A stretch of DNA of 64,000 bases, from the NCBI GenBank assembly GCA_949316235.1, contig OX438741.1, positions 24,456,324 to 24,520,323 on the forward strand, written 5' to 3'. Under the pieces are notes generated by a model. The model ran no database searches. It saw only the letters and a list, made by a program, of their open reading frames with translations, and was not told the origin of the DNA. The DNA comes from Oegoconia quadripuncta (lineage: Eukaryota; Arthropoda; Insecta; Lepidoptera; Autostichidae). A program made the translations under genes and the position numbers. Positions 32,925 to 45,080 of this stretch are shown here, piece by piece. Within the stretch, counting starts at the first letter, position 1. Each line of letters begins with the position of its first letter.

Positions 32925-35900
32925 TTAAGCTAAGCAGAACCCGGGTCCGTTAGCAGGCTGCGCAGGTATCCCGCGGCGGATCATCCGACACGTGTGCTCC
33001 TCGATGCGAGCCAGCGCCTCCGCCGGGACGCGCCTGCGCCGGTGCCACTTACTCCGCGTCATCCCCAACCCGGCGCTCCACAGTCTTTCGGCAACTGCAC
33101 TAGCTCGTGGCCATACCCTGAAAGTTACCGCAAAAAAAACTTTAGCAGTGTTATGCTGATCTGTATGTAGCTATAAGTACATATTGTTTATAGAAAACGC
33201 ACAGCGCGCTCGCGCCGTCTTGAGTTCAGGAATAGTATTAAACTAGCTTGCAACTAACTCGGTGGTCTCATTTATTACACATATACATATCACGTGCCTA
33301 TGGTTTCAAAATAGGGCATGCCCGAGAATGTTTTTTGTGAGTCTTACACAGCTAGGGAAATTAGATAGGTAACCAAGCAGGACGTTTCAGCTTGACAAGT
33401 GCGAATAAACATTCGCACTCAAATCAAAGATTTCCTATACTGTTTAAATAGTTAATACTGATCGAGTATTTAGTAAGGCAGGCCGGGCCACCGTATTATA
33501 TGAACATAACGCCACCGTGGTTTAGGGGCATGGCCATCAATCACTGGTTAAGAAATCCCTGTATTGGAGAAGTCCGCCGTTGAACGCATGTGGTATAACT
33601 TATATAATTTAGAATAACATGTATTTTCTTTTGTACAATAAAACACAAAGTACGTGAAGAAAACGGCGTCTACAAACAATATTGATTTAAGGAGGAGTTA
33701 TTTAACCACAGTTGATAGAATTCAGTACAGTAAATAAAACATTAGGCGTCTAATGCTGTGGTCGATATTGATCACCAACCAATACCTATATAGTCTGAAC
33801 ATAAAGCGAATATAAGCTTATGGTTTGACCTGACGGATATAACTTTCTGTGAACGATTCCATATTTATTGTTAGGACGCATGTGCACTGTCCGATATCAT
33901 CGGAGCGATAAATAGGTAGATATTGGTGTCGATTCGGATGTACAACGAACTAACTAAATTTAAAGCAGATACATCCTTTTCTAACACTATTAACATGAAA
34001 CGGACGACTATAAATTAAGGCCTGTCAAATTAAGTTAAGAGCTGTCAAAACAAGTCGCTCCATAGTATTTTAATCGTGACGTCGCTAGGTGTACACCTAA
34101 TATTGATAAAGAAGTGCTTGTTTTGATCCTTTTACTTAATTTGACAGGACTTAATTATATGTCGTCCTTTTCATGTATTAGTGGTTAGAAAAGGATACAT
34201 ATAATTTAAATTTAGTTAGTTCGTTGTACATCCGAATCGACACCAGTGGGACGTTGCATAGACAGGCTGACTGTACAGTCGGCAACACAATGAAGGTAGC
34301 AGGACTAATTTTCATGATATTGTTTGGAGGATTTTGTTATATTTTCCTTTACATCTTGATCGGTGCATATCATATGATAGATAAATTTAAGTTAAAATTG
34401 AATAACGTGCATACATAACAGAACAGATCAGATTTTCAAATCAAGTATATTTAAGAAATTACTAAACGTACATACATAACGCTATCCCAAATGTTATTCC
34501 AAACAACAGTGTTTGGGTGAAACAACATTCACGGTTTACCTTATAAGATATACAGAAATGCACACGTGACAGGGTGCAGGGAAGCGTGAAAAACTATAGA
34601 TGTTTACCGCATTACCACATTGGGCCAGCGTGGTGGACTGTGGCCCATCCTCCCTCATTATACGAGGGAAGTTCCCTGCAGTGGGATGTTTACGGGCTGA
34701 GATTATGATGATGACCTTAATTGTGTTGCCGACTATACTAAATAATTCCCCTTTGAATCGTTCCAATACAAATTTATCGACCCGTAAACAATCGGTTACA
34801 ATAGTCTTTCATCTACACTCACCTGCTCAGAATATTCCTATCGTCTACCATCTCAGCCCACATGCAGGCCTCGCCGCCGACAATGCCCTCGAGTAAAGTT
34901 GTGTTGTGCGTTTCGTCGTATACCATCTGACGCGGATCGGCGGTGAAGTATTCCGTAAATCCGTTGCCGAGATGGTCTAAATACCAGGACGATGAATATA
35001 ACACGCGATGACCGGCAGATAACACCTGGAAAATGATAAAAGAAATATGGAACTGTAGCTCTACATAACTTTTCTGTCTTTAGCAGGATTCAAACCCGCC
35101 TCGTCTAGCTAAGGCTGCTGCCGCCGTGCCACCTCGCGATTATAGACTAAAAATGAGATTCATCATCATCATCAGCCCGTAAACATCCTACTGCAGGGAT
35201 ATAGGCCTTCCCTCGTATAATGAGGGAGTATGGTCCGCTACGCTGGCCCAATGCGGGTTGGGACTTCACATGCCTTTGAATTTTAATTTCTCAGGCATGC
35301 AGGTTTCCTCGCGATGTTATCCTTCACCGTGAGCAGTCGGATAAATGTACATACGTAATTAAATTTAAAAAGTCATTGGTACATGGCCTTCCTGGGAATC
35401 GAACCCTGACCTCCCAAATTGGGAGACCGCATCTTAACCGCTGAGCCACCGACGCTTGTAATGAGAGTAAAAATGAGTTTAGTTCAAAAATAATGACGCA
35501 GATTGCGTTCCAGTGATATGCAATTTGGCCTATAGAATTTACATAAATCACTAAGCTGCTAAACCCCAAATTTACTCGGTTTCTTATTTCAATGCTCAGG
35601 TTGGCTGGAAGTCTTTTAAAGAGATAAGTCCACCTTTGTACGTGACCTCTTGTGTCTCTGTTATTTTAATATTTTGGTGCAATAAAGAATATTTATATTT
35701 ATAAGCAAAAGTATGGAGTCATATTTCTTTATGCTCGATCTTTAGTAGATAGATATAAAAATTATAATCGTAACTTTTTAAACTAAAACCAATTTTAATA
35801 TAGTGCTAATATGTTTTTCTTCCTAGAGTAATAGCCTATTTATTAAGTAATCTGTGGCTCCATGTTTACTGTCATTATAAACAATAATCCTATTTCGGAC

Positions 35901-38900
35901 ACTTACACCAATTATCATAGACCATATCTAGGCAACGCATGTACTTACTATGGATATTAGATAACGGATAAACATGCATATAAACATCCATGACACAGGA
36001 ATTTTCATATTCATCACACAAACATATACCCAGCGGGATTCGAACCCGCAGCCGTGGTTTTCGAAGGCAGGGCCACTACCCACTAAACCAATAGGCCGTA
36101 ATTTTTTTAAATGCACAACGGGGTAAAGGATTATGTGATGACAGACGATACCCTAATAATCTACTTACCTACCTATATTATTTTTGTGGATTACCTACAC
36201 CTACCGTCATCAAGTACTATTGGTTTTACCCGACTGCTCCTGGAAGTGTATGTATGTATGTACATTCCTATTCCTCTTATAAAATGGGTTGACGAATTTT
36301 GAAGTGCAAGGTGTCATTGGATTCGTCTTGATCTCCACAGTGTTATGGGATACGTTTTATGGTAAAAAATTCAATATAGCGTCCGCAAAATTACAAAATG
36401 TGTTGTCGCGTTTTATGGTTTTTAATAAATAGTTATTACTTACAGCGATCAAATCATGAATAGGATAATCGCCTTTCCATATATGTACGAGAGTGTCTCT
36501 TGACAGGGGTACATGTTCCGTGAAAACTTCCTGAAAATGAAAAATAAACTTAAGTACAAGTACTAATAGAGATATGGAAGCCAATTGATCCAATACAAAT
36601 TTGTAGAATGATGATTATAGTAGGAAAAATAAAATAAATCTTCGGTAGTTGTTTTTGGCTTTAATCAACAAATAGGATTAATTATTAATTTGTTTATAGC
36701 AATATTGACCCGTAAATGTTATCATGTATCTTACATTGAAATAAATACTTGAACTTTGGAAAACATACTCTAACAACGTTAGTAACCCAGGGAAACTACG
36801 GTTTGACCTCGGAAAAACGAATAACCGCGATTTTCTTGAAACATTTAATAAAGTGTTGTAAATGTAGTAACAATTGCTAAAAATTAAGCATTTGTAAGAA
36901 ACGCAAGTACTAAGTAATTAAGTAAATAACTAAAGTTGAAAAATGTGTTTATTTAAAAAAAACTGCTCAATTGATGGGTATTTCTTTAAATTCAAAACAT
37001 TTAGAGAAATTATCCTTACAAAATATTAGTTCTCAATTTTATATCTTAAGCAATGCAGCTCGACGACATTTTCAGCTAAAACACATGCATGCCTAACTAT
37101 AACATGCTTAATTTTTTTATCAAAATCAAAATCAAATTTAGTTAAACTTTGTCTGTCAAAAATAAGTTAACTGTGTTTAACAAAAGTCTACCTAATTAAA
37201 TATCAGTTAGTATAAATTGTTATTAAGATACAAATTAAAAATAGGGTTTTCTAAAAAAATCTAGACTAAGCGCTCGTTTTTTTTGGCTTAACTATTCAAA
37301 ATTACATCTCTAATATAAGTCTATACGATAGCAATTATATAAGTCGGTTCTGAATTATGTCTAGCTAAGCTAATTTTATACCGTATTTTCCCTGTAATAT
37401 AGAGAGGGACACCCATCATTTGTTGAATGTCAATTTAAATCTATTGGAAGTAGGGCTCAAGCATTTCTCTGTCAGTCAGTATGTCCAAGCTACTACCGCT
37501 TCGGAAAGGTAAATCATCTGTGGGAAATGAAGCGGCGGAAGAAATCTACAGGATGGTTTTGTTTGTTCCTTCTATTCGGACACTTCTGTAGCTGATAAAT
37601 GAAAGAAATTTCCAAAAATAGGTAGGTAAAAATTGGCTTAAGGTGGTTAGAACGAACTATTTATACTCACTTGCCAAACGATGGGTATAGAAGTGTTAGA
37701 AATAGATGGGATAATATTCCTCATAAAAAGTGCGTGCAGTTCGCTTGCACTAGTTATTTTATGGATTCGCATGTATTCTTGTATTTCGGGGTTTGAATTC
37801 CTGTAAAAAAAACAAGTAGTTAATTACCGTTGTATGTACGTATTGATTAGTATATTTTCCGACAGAATAGGAGCAACCCGTCTCTTCCCGTGGGTTAGGT
37901 AATATACAGGCAAAAAAGGCTATCAAAAGTTTGTCAACGGTGATGTTATATTCGTCATGTAGTTCCTGGCAGAGTAGAATAGAACAAACCTATTTTTTCC
38001 GTGGGCGTCGTAAAGGGTGACTAAGGGGTCGTGAGCATAACGTATAGACCAGTGATAGGCAGCAGCGTCATTGTTGCGGGGCTCCCAAAGAATCGGCGAT
38101 CTTTATCCGCCTACCCAGATTGGCGAGTAGAGTAAATTCTCTTTGGGCAGGTTTTCCAGTTAGGAATTTTTATAGGTTGGTAATGCAATTAGATAAGCTA
38201 GCTGAGATCGCAAAATTATCATAGAAAAGCGCTGGAAAAAAAAATACAATTCGCAAACACCAGCTTTTGAAAGAAAGCACTTTCAATCTATTCAGCCGTT
38301 TTGGCGCTACCATGCTACAAATAGATACATGCTTGAAATTAATAACATCCCCTTTTTGGATCGAGACTTAAAAGAGTGATCGCACATTGTTGGGTATGTA
38401 GGTAGGTACTTATGTATAGATATATGTGGTACATGTAATAGAGATCTCACCAGCATGACAGCTCCACCTCATCACCGCCCACATGCAAGTACTGATCAGG
38501 GAACAATTGCTGCACTTCTTGGAAAAGCTCTCGGAGCAGTTTGTAGGTTGTATTCCTCACCGGATTCATGGGGCCGAGGCCGACCACTTGGCCGCGTTCG
38601 TAGCATTCAGTTAGGATGTTGGGGTAGGCTTCTCCCCATGAGCGAGTGTGGCCTGAAAGTGCATATAATTATTGGATCATAAATTGGTTGGTGAATAAAT
38701 TTTGAATACAAAATATATCGTGACCTCGGGATTCTGCTTGTAAAAAAATGTAGGTACCTTACTCCAGCAGATTGTAGGAATTCTTTATTGTACACACACA
38801 ACTTAAAAATATGCACAGAGAAATAATTTAAACAGGGGTGTACAAAGGCGATCTTATCGCTTTACAGTTTAGGCATCAAATTGAAATTAAAAGCAAATCT

Positions 38901-41900
38901 TGGTCAATACTGAACAATTTAAGGAAAATAAACATTACAGTAAAGTTCTTTGTGTTGGGACTGCTACCCGACATGAAACACATGAACGTTGACTTTGATT
39001 TAATTAGTTTTTATAGTTTACAAATATAATATATCCGTTTCATAATATTACTTGGATTATCTAAATAATATAATAATATTTCTTAATTACCAGGCACGTC
39101 AAATTCGGGCAAAACTCTAATGCCCCGGTCTCTTGCATAATTGATGACGCGCTGAATGTCCGACTTGGTATACACCATCGACGGATGATAAGCACCTTGT
39201 TCACTATAACATTAAAACAAAACGTATTACAGATCAGGTATAGGAAATAGGTATTCTAGTAATATAGATAGTGGCTTGTTCTTGGTCTCTGTGATCATTA
39301 CGATGGGTGTAATAAATAATAAATAGGTACTTGGCTCAATTGCAGTAAGTAGCGAAATAAACTACACTAATCAATACTAACATACTACATTAAAAAAATA
39401 AAAAACACCGCATTCAATGCTGGCATCAACAAATGTCTCAATTAAACTTTAAATATTACATTTACAATAAAATATAGACAGGCGCCATATTTTCCCGACT
39501 GTCCAAGGAAGAAGGGTAATGTTTTTCAAGTGTATGTATGTAGATTTCTATGTTACCTTCTACAGCCTAAACAACTTGACGGATTTCGAAGTGCATGGTG
39601 TCGTTATATTCGTCTTGGTCTCGAGTGTCATAGGCTACATTTTATGATAAAAAAATCGAAAGAATATTTTGTTTTTCCGGGCACCACCCGGAAAAACAAA
39701 ATATTCTTTTGGGTTTTTTTGGTTTTTAAACTTATAGGTACCTATTGTTATTTTCGCATATCTGTTCGAAATATGGCTCAGACAAGTGATTTTTTAATAA
39801 TTTTTGAATGCAGAGTACCTACTTATTCACGAAAATAAATAAATTAATAAATATCCTTAGACATACACACAGCGCCATCTAGTTCCACAGTAAGCAAATA
39901 TAGGCTTGTGTTATGGATACCCGATGGTTGAGATACTACATAAATACATTTTTTTTTGTAAATAAATACTTATTAAAAAATGAAAACAACCGTATTCATC
40001 ACAGAAACATATGCCCCTAGCGGGATTCGAACCCGCGACCTTTTGGTATATATTAAAATGGTAATAAAAGCATGTTTGCCTTAACTAAAATACACTATCA
40101 TCAATATTTAAGGTAGGTACAGTCGAAGGTACGTCATGCGCACTGCCAGTATAAGCTGAACTGCCGTACGGTAGAGCGCTCATACAACGCGCGTCGACGG
40201 TACACCTTCACTCCACCTACCGCTTATTTTCCATCTTGTATACCTATATTCAGAATTGGTGATATGTAAATATGTTTTTCATTTGCAATAATATTGACAA
40301 ATGAATAAACATTTTCTTTCTTGATTATTATAACATTTTATATAATTTATGTAGTAACATTTATTTATAATAATTATAAATGTTTAATTTAATGAATTAT
40401 ATTAATTATGATGATAGATAAACAAATTTATATAATATTGCATTATCGACTTGGGCATAGAACCTGTAAACATTATGTAGGTAGATGACCTACTATATAT
40501 AATATTTTACCTGAATTGAATAAATAAATGTTATTTTTTATTAAATTATGGATAGACTTAACATATTATCAATATTGCACTAGGTAAGTATTGAAGATTG
40601 GTCTCCAGAATGTTGATAAATATCTTGACCTTTAAGATAGCTTCTTGAGCGTCACAATTTATTAAGTACGATAATCTAGAGTACCTACTCGTAGGTATCT
40701 TAAATACTACGGTACCCTATCTAAACCCAATAATATGAAAGGACTTGAAAAATAAACCTCTTTGTTAAATATGCCTTAAGTATGTTACCTCAGCTCGGGA
40801 AATTTCTCGCTCTGGTAAGGAAAACTCTGATCGTCCACAATGTGCCAATGGAAGACGTTCATCTTATTCATCGCCATGGCGCCCAGGGTGATCAAAATAT
40901 TGTTTAATGTGATAAAATGGCGTGACGTATCTACCATGAGACCTCGGTGAAGGTAGCGAGGGAAATCCACGATTAAGGTCTTGTTTAGACGTAATTCCTG
41001 AAATTCCATTGGTTAATAGGTTTCTGTTATTTATACTTACTTATTACAGCTTCTTCTACGCCAAATAGGTTTACACACGATTCTTTTTAATATATAGATT
41101 ATCTGTTTAATTTTTAATTAATATTCTTCGCATATACAGGGTGAAAGTTAATTACTTACTAACAACTGTTCTGTTATTCTTAATCAGGAGTGGAGTCACC
41201 AGCCAAAAATTGTCGGACTGCCATAGTAAAGGCGGTCTCAAAATGGTTTACTTTGTACGGATAATCGAAAATTTTTTGATCGAATTCGATTACAGTTCCT
41301 TGGGGAAGTTGTTCGTGATCAAGAATGGCGTCGACAGTTGATGAGATTTACACAAACTCAAATTCACCCTATATGTATAAATAACTAGATAGTTCAGTAG
41401 GCACCTATTACAATATAGATATATCATGTACCTACATACATAATAACCTACTTTAAAATAAACATCCAAGTGTTTAACGAGACGTCGTCGCTACGATAAT
41501 TACTTACTTCATTCTTATAATAACTTTCCCGTTATCCTAGTATAAATGGGTAAATACCACCAGACACTGCCAAATCCAGATAACTATTTCTAAGGTCATT
41601 AGAACATCCAGCAGACTCGAAATTCAATATAATTTGGATAATTCTTTTTTTTTGGATCGAACAAACCCGTGCATCCTAATTCATTTCAGTTTCAATGTAG
41701 TAAGCTATCTCAGGTGTGATTGATTGACGTTCCGGAATATTTATTTATCTAAGGGTAGGACTTGAGTAATTAATTTTACCGTAAAATCATCCGACAAGTA
41801 AAGGAGTTGAGAGAAAGTCTCCAGTCCTCTTAAGATGCCCCATACTGATGAACTCTTCAGCTCAGATGTTGCCAAAACAGTAAGATTGTCTGAAAATGCA

Positions 41901-44900
41901 AAACGTAAACGTTCAACTTCACTAAGGATACTAATAACGGACCGCAACATAGTTTTACACTGTGTAGGTACCAAACTGGTGTCCTGTTGTACAAAACATA
42001 AACTTATTAAGTAAAACTAATAGTTCCTTACAACTGCAGGTATACCTACAGGTAGGTAGGTGGGTATTTACCGATGACGTTTCAGCTTAATGTCAAATAA
42101 ATAAAAGATACTACCAAAAAGGATATTATAAAATTTAGATAATAATCACCCTTGACATAAACAGCTCGTTCGCTAATGAAATATATAAACCTTTTTGTAA
42201 TTTATAAAAACTTGTTTTTAAAAGAACAAACCCTCGAGTTTCTTGCTCGTACTTCTCAGGGCAAAATTTTCTTTTGAACAAACAGTAGCTTAAAAGATGA
42301 AAAATCCGACTATTTTATGTGTACCTACAAAATAAAGCATTTTAGGTAAATTCTAAGCAATTTCCAAGGCGCCTGAAGGGGTCCTCAAAGGTTAATAAGA
42401 CCACTTTCCATTGAATGGCGGTCAATTTTTCACGTCGTTGTTTCGTGTTTTTAAAGAACTATGATCCTTGACTTGATATTTATACCTTAAAATAGAGATT
42501 GTTTTTTTATATGATTCACTGGATATGTACCTATTTGATCACAATCTTACCTGATGAATGCCTCCATATTCCAAGCAGAGGTATACGCCATATTAGAGTG
42601 TGCGGAAATCATTCTACACAAACGCTACGTCAACCATACCATCTACATCCACTCAGATAGCCAGGCGGCTCTTTTGGCCCTAGACTCAGACAAAATTGTC
42701 TCAAGGCTGGTTGAAAACTGCAGGCTTACTTTAAATACCCTGTGCAAAACAAACAGGGTCTTTCTTCGTTGGGTCCCGGGGCACGCAGGCATCGAAGGCA
42801 ACGAAAAAGCCGACGAACTAGCGAAATTGGGGGCTAGCGGATCCCAGTACGGCCCTGAGCCTTTCTGCGGCATCTCAAAAAGCCTAATTCGCTTTACCCC
42901 AAGGAACCGGTGCACCCAAGCAGCTCTTAAACTCTGGACGAACACGCCAGGTTTAACACACTCCAAATCACTAATCAAAGCCTTCAACAAGAAGGCGGCC
43001 GGCGAAGCGCTGGCACTCAGTAGGAACAATTTACGCATTCTCACAAGGGCACTAACGGGCCACTGCTGTCTGAGCAAACACATGCTCAACATAGGGCTCC
43101 GAGAAACAGGAATGTGCAGATTTTGCCTCCTCGCAGAGGAAACACCTGCACATCTGCTGTGTGAATGTGGCCCGCTAATGCGTAAACGCAATATCCACCT
43201 GGGCAGCCACTTATTACACCCGGATGAGATAAAAACCATCGGTGCCAGGAAAATCATCCAATTCCTCAAAGAGGCAAACCTGAGCAACGAACTGTAGGTT
43301 AGTGGCGATCACAATAGATCGGCAACGGTCGCAGTGATACAGGTCTCCGTTGACCTGCAACAGCCACATACACATACAATACAATACCTGATGAATAGTG
43401 ACGATGTGGTAGAAAATGAAGCTCGCGATTTCAGTAAATGCCTATTATTCAGCCTGCTCTTGAAGACCTTAAGATTGTAAGACTTTGGTAAAACTGACGC
43501 CGGAAGGGAGTGTTTAGTTTATTAATACATGAAACACAATTATATTATCAGATTACTTTATTATTAGCACAATTATTAGCTTCCATTTCTGTTAGACCGC
43601 GCTGTCAAACATGACCATAGATTAATCAAATTACCACAGATAATTAAATATACCAAAACAATATCAAACAGGTTCCATGCCTTGGCTGTTCGCATTATCA
43701 AGAAAGTACCAAACTGCTTAGTGCCATAACCAAAAGCAGTCATTCTTAAGTAAAGCAATGTCTGGCGTGGTCAATCGGGTCTAGTTGTTTTCAATTGCAG
43801 TCGTTAAGTCAAGTCAGGTGGTTACTGTCAGACATAATCCCCCAATCAGCACTAAAAAACAATTAAAAAAGATACCAGTTATATTAATTTCATATAAATA
43901 ATCTCTACGTAGACGTATACTTACAACTTTCAATCATTCCAAAATAGGGATATTCTTCACAAGGCTGTGTTAAGTTCACTTTCAACTCTTTCAATGCGCC
44001 CTGATATTTTTCATCTTGCTGGCTACTGACGTCTGGTGAAGCCCGCTGGGACGCATCTTTGTATCGTTCTGCGATATTATTTAGACTCGTAAAAATGTAT
44101 GAGTAACGTTGGATTGCTCTTGCCAAGATGGAACAATTGTATCCTGTAATCTGAGTAGAAAATTTTTATGGAGTAAGCTAAGTACCTAACGAATGAGATT
44201 TATACAATGAACATTATCTCACAAAAAATATTATATAGGGTTAAAATTATCATACATTGACTAAGTACCTACCGAATTATGAGTTAGGTACTATACCTAC
44301 CAAACAGAGGATCTCCGGCCAAACGACCAAGGCTAAAGCGGCGGCATATCGGTCATCGGACTTCACGATCCCCTAGAAATCTTACGAGCTAAGTTAATGA
44401 CTCGCTCCATTACATTGGAGAAAATGGAGGTTATCGCTATCGCATCGGCCGCCTTTAGTTAGATGAGTTGACTATTTCTCATCGAGGTCAGGAAGGCATG
44501 ATATGACAGACAATGATTATCTCAGCATAGGAGTAAAAAAAAAGAAGTTGTAATTCAGTCATTGCAGATAATTTAAGTAATCCACGTGTTAATACCTACC
44601 TATTAGCTCCATAAATAGTACGAGAGACAAATAGCTCACTTTAAAAAAGAACTGTAGAAATAAGATATAAAAGTAGGTATATTCTCATCTCACCTAACAC
44701 CAAATGTGTAGTGGTAAAAGACAAGTGTTCTATGGTGGTATGTTACTAATATTACAAAACTTCTTCTTGTCTTGTGTAGTTTTTTTTATGTAGCATATAC
44801 TTATTCCTTCTTCTTTTGCATATTTTCTTCTTAAAGGTAATATAATAATTAAAAATCTGATGAGAGCACCACTGGGCACTCGAAACTATATATTTTAGTA

Positions 44901-45080
44901 AAATCTCACCTCAACTTTGAAATCCGAAGGATTAAATGTAAAGTAGTTGATTTCTTTGTTCTCTTGCTGGGGTTTCGGCCAGACTTCCCCCCTCGTGGGA
45001 GGGTATCTTGGGCCATATTGGCCAGAACTGGCCACAAAAACAGCGTTAATTACAACAATAATCACAATACACCGCAACAT
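32925..45080 (-). CDS. Beta-hexosaminidase, GH20, lysosomal HEXA/HEXB class (10 coding exons, 547 aa)
   Basis: Removes terminal beta-GlcNAc/GalNAc in lysosomes or the secretory path. Exons in order: 44910-45080, 43925-44150, 41780-41889, 40789-40997, 39091-39203, 38451-38652, 37671-37800, 36444-36530, 34823-35025, 32925-33117. All have GT/AG borders and matching phases, totalling 548 codons with stop. Residues 1-20 form a signal peptide ([20 protein letters not shown]). The GH20b domain ends at [16 protein letters not shown]. The TIM barrel starts [16 protein letters not shown] and continues [15 protein letters not shown] and [16 protein letters not shown]. The catalytic pair is HVGGDE (D337-E338), followed by IPIVWQEVF and [12 protein letters not shown]. 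The C-terminus is [17 protein letters not shown], then [12 protein letters not shown]. The last two motifs are the mammalian HEXA/HEXB type rather than the insect chitinolytic type. In SSWYLDHL, Asp433 corresponds to the beta-subunit residue (alpha has Asn), predicting preference for neutral substrates. Several N-glycosylation sites are visible (NCS, NLT, NKT, NTT). Confidence 0.95.
33922..34248. repeat. Longer palindromic MITE sharing TTGGTGTCGATTCGGATGTA ends
   Basis: Inverted ends ATTGGTGTCGATTCGGATGT and ACATCCGAATCGACACCAGT enclose about 290 bp of imperfect palindrome (GGCCTGTCAAATTAAG vs CTTAATTTGACAGGA). The outer about 20 bp match the short MITE family, but the interior is different. 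It lies in the last hexosaminidase intron. Confidence 0.7.
34430..34610. repeat. Dispersed repeat, unknown class
   Basis: Contains GAAATTACTAAACGTACATA and ACAGAAATGCACACGTGACA. Related segments are at 45361-45660 and 16820-16990. The tail motif GGGAAGAGACGGGTTGGTCC also recurs inverted near 37871. Confidence 0.5.
35162..35458 (-). repeat. tRNA-derived SINE (family 3), full length, GATGAT tail
   Basis: On the minus strand it reads GCGTCGGTGGCTCAGCGGTT (A-box region), then GGTTCGATTCCCAGG (B box), a body of about 200 bp containing GGCATGTGAAGTCCCAACCC and a (GAT)n tail at 35162. Partial copies are at 31371-31528 (minus), 34611-34713 (plus), 2276-2345 (minus head) and 60296-60400 (tail type). 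It lies in a hexosaminidase intron. Confidence 0.8.
35938..36099 (-). repeat. tRNA-derived SINE (family 2)
   Basis: On the minus strand it carries GGCCTATTGGTTTAGTGGGT and the B box GGGTTCGAATCCCGC. It ends in the TATCTAATATCCATAGTA theme. Located in a hexosaminidase intron. Confidence 0.75.
39659..39709. repeat. Perfect 23-bp inverted repeat (hairpin)
   Basis: The arm AAAGAATATTTTGTTTTTCC plus GGG (39659-39681) is followed by the loop CACCA and its exact complement at 39687-39709. It sits inside a diverged dispersed repeat in a hexosaminidase intron. Confidence 0.9.
39831..40051 (-). repeat. tRNA-derived SINE (family 1), 5'-truncated
   Basis: Minus-strand copy: the B box GCGGGTTCGAATCCCGC is present, but the A-box part of the head is missing. 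The tail is an ATTT repeat near 39831. Confidence 0.75.
41133..41375. repeat. MITE with CAGGGTG terminal inverted repeats
   Basis: Ends TATACAGGGTGAAAGTT and AAATTCACCCTATATG are inverted repeats. The inner motif ACAGTTCCTTGGGGAAGTTG is shared with a second copy at 45197-45364, so one copy lies in intron 3 and one about 120 bp upstream of the hexosaminidase start. Confidence 0.65.
42554..43297 (+). pseudogene. LINE RNase H and C-terminal fragment (247 codons)
   Basis: Open frame with a ribonuclease H domain: [44 protein letters not shown] (Asp, Glu, Asp and Asp/Glu positions present). A cysteine-histidine-like region [19 protein letters not shown] follows. This arrangement is typical of the C-terminus of I/R1-group non-LTR retrotransposons. 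The reverse transcriptase and endonuclease are missing. The ATG at 42554 lies in the target duplication, so the start is fortuitous. The long antisense frame (42643-43287 minus) is a shadow. Confidence 0.85.
42560..43384 (+). mobile_element. 5'-truncated LINE with RNase H, 12-bp target duplication
   Basis: Flanked by TACCTGATGAAT at 42548-42559 and 43385-43396. The 3' end is an ACAATACAATAC-rich tail. It is inserted antisense to the hexosaminidase gene in intron 2. Only the last part of the pol protein remains. Confidence 0.85.

Noticed and set aside
41890..41974. Extension of hexosaminidase exon 3 upstream as an open frame
   Set aside because: A good acceptor (TTTTGCATTTTCAG) precedes 41889. 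Joining exon 2 there gives ESYNLTV, as expected for the family.
42643..43287. 214-codon minus-strand frame
   Set aside because: Antisense shadow of the LINE RNase H frame; no domain recognised.
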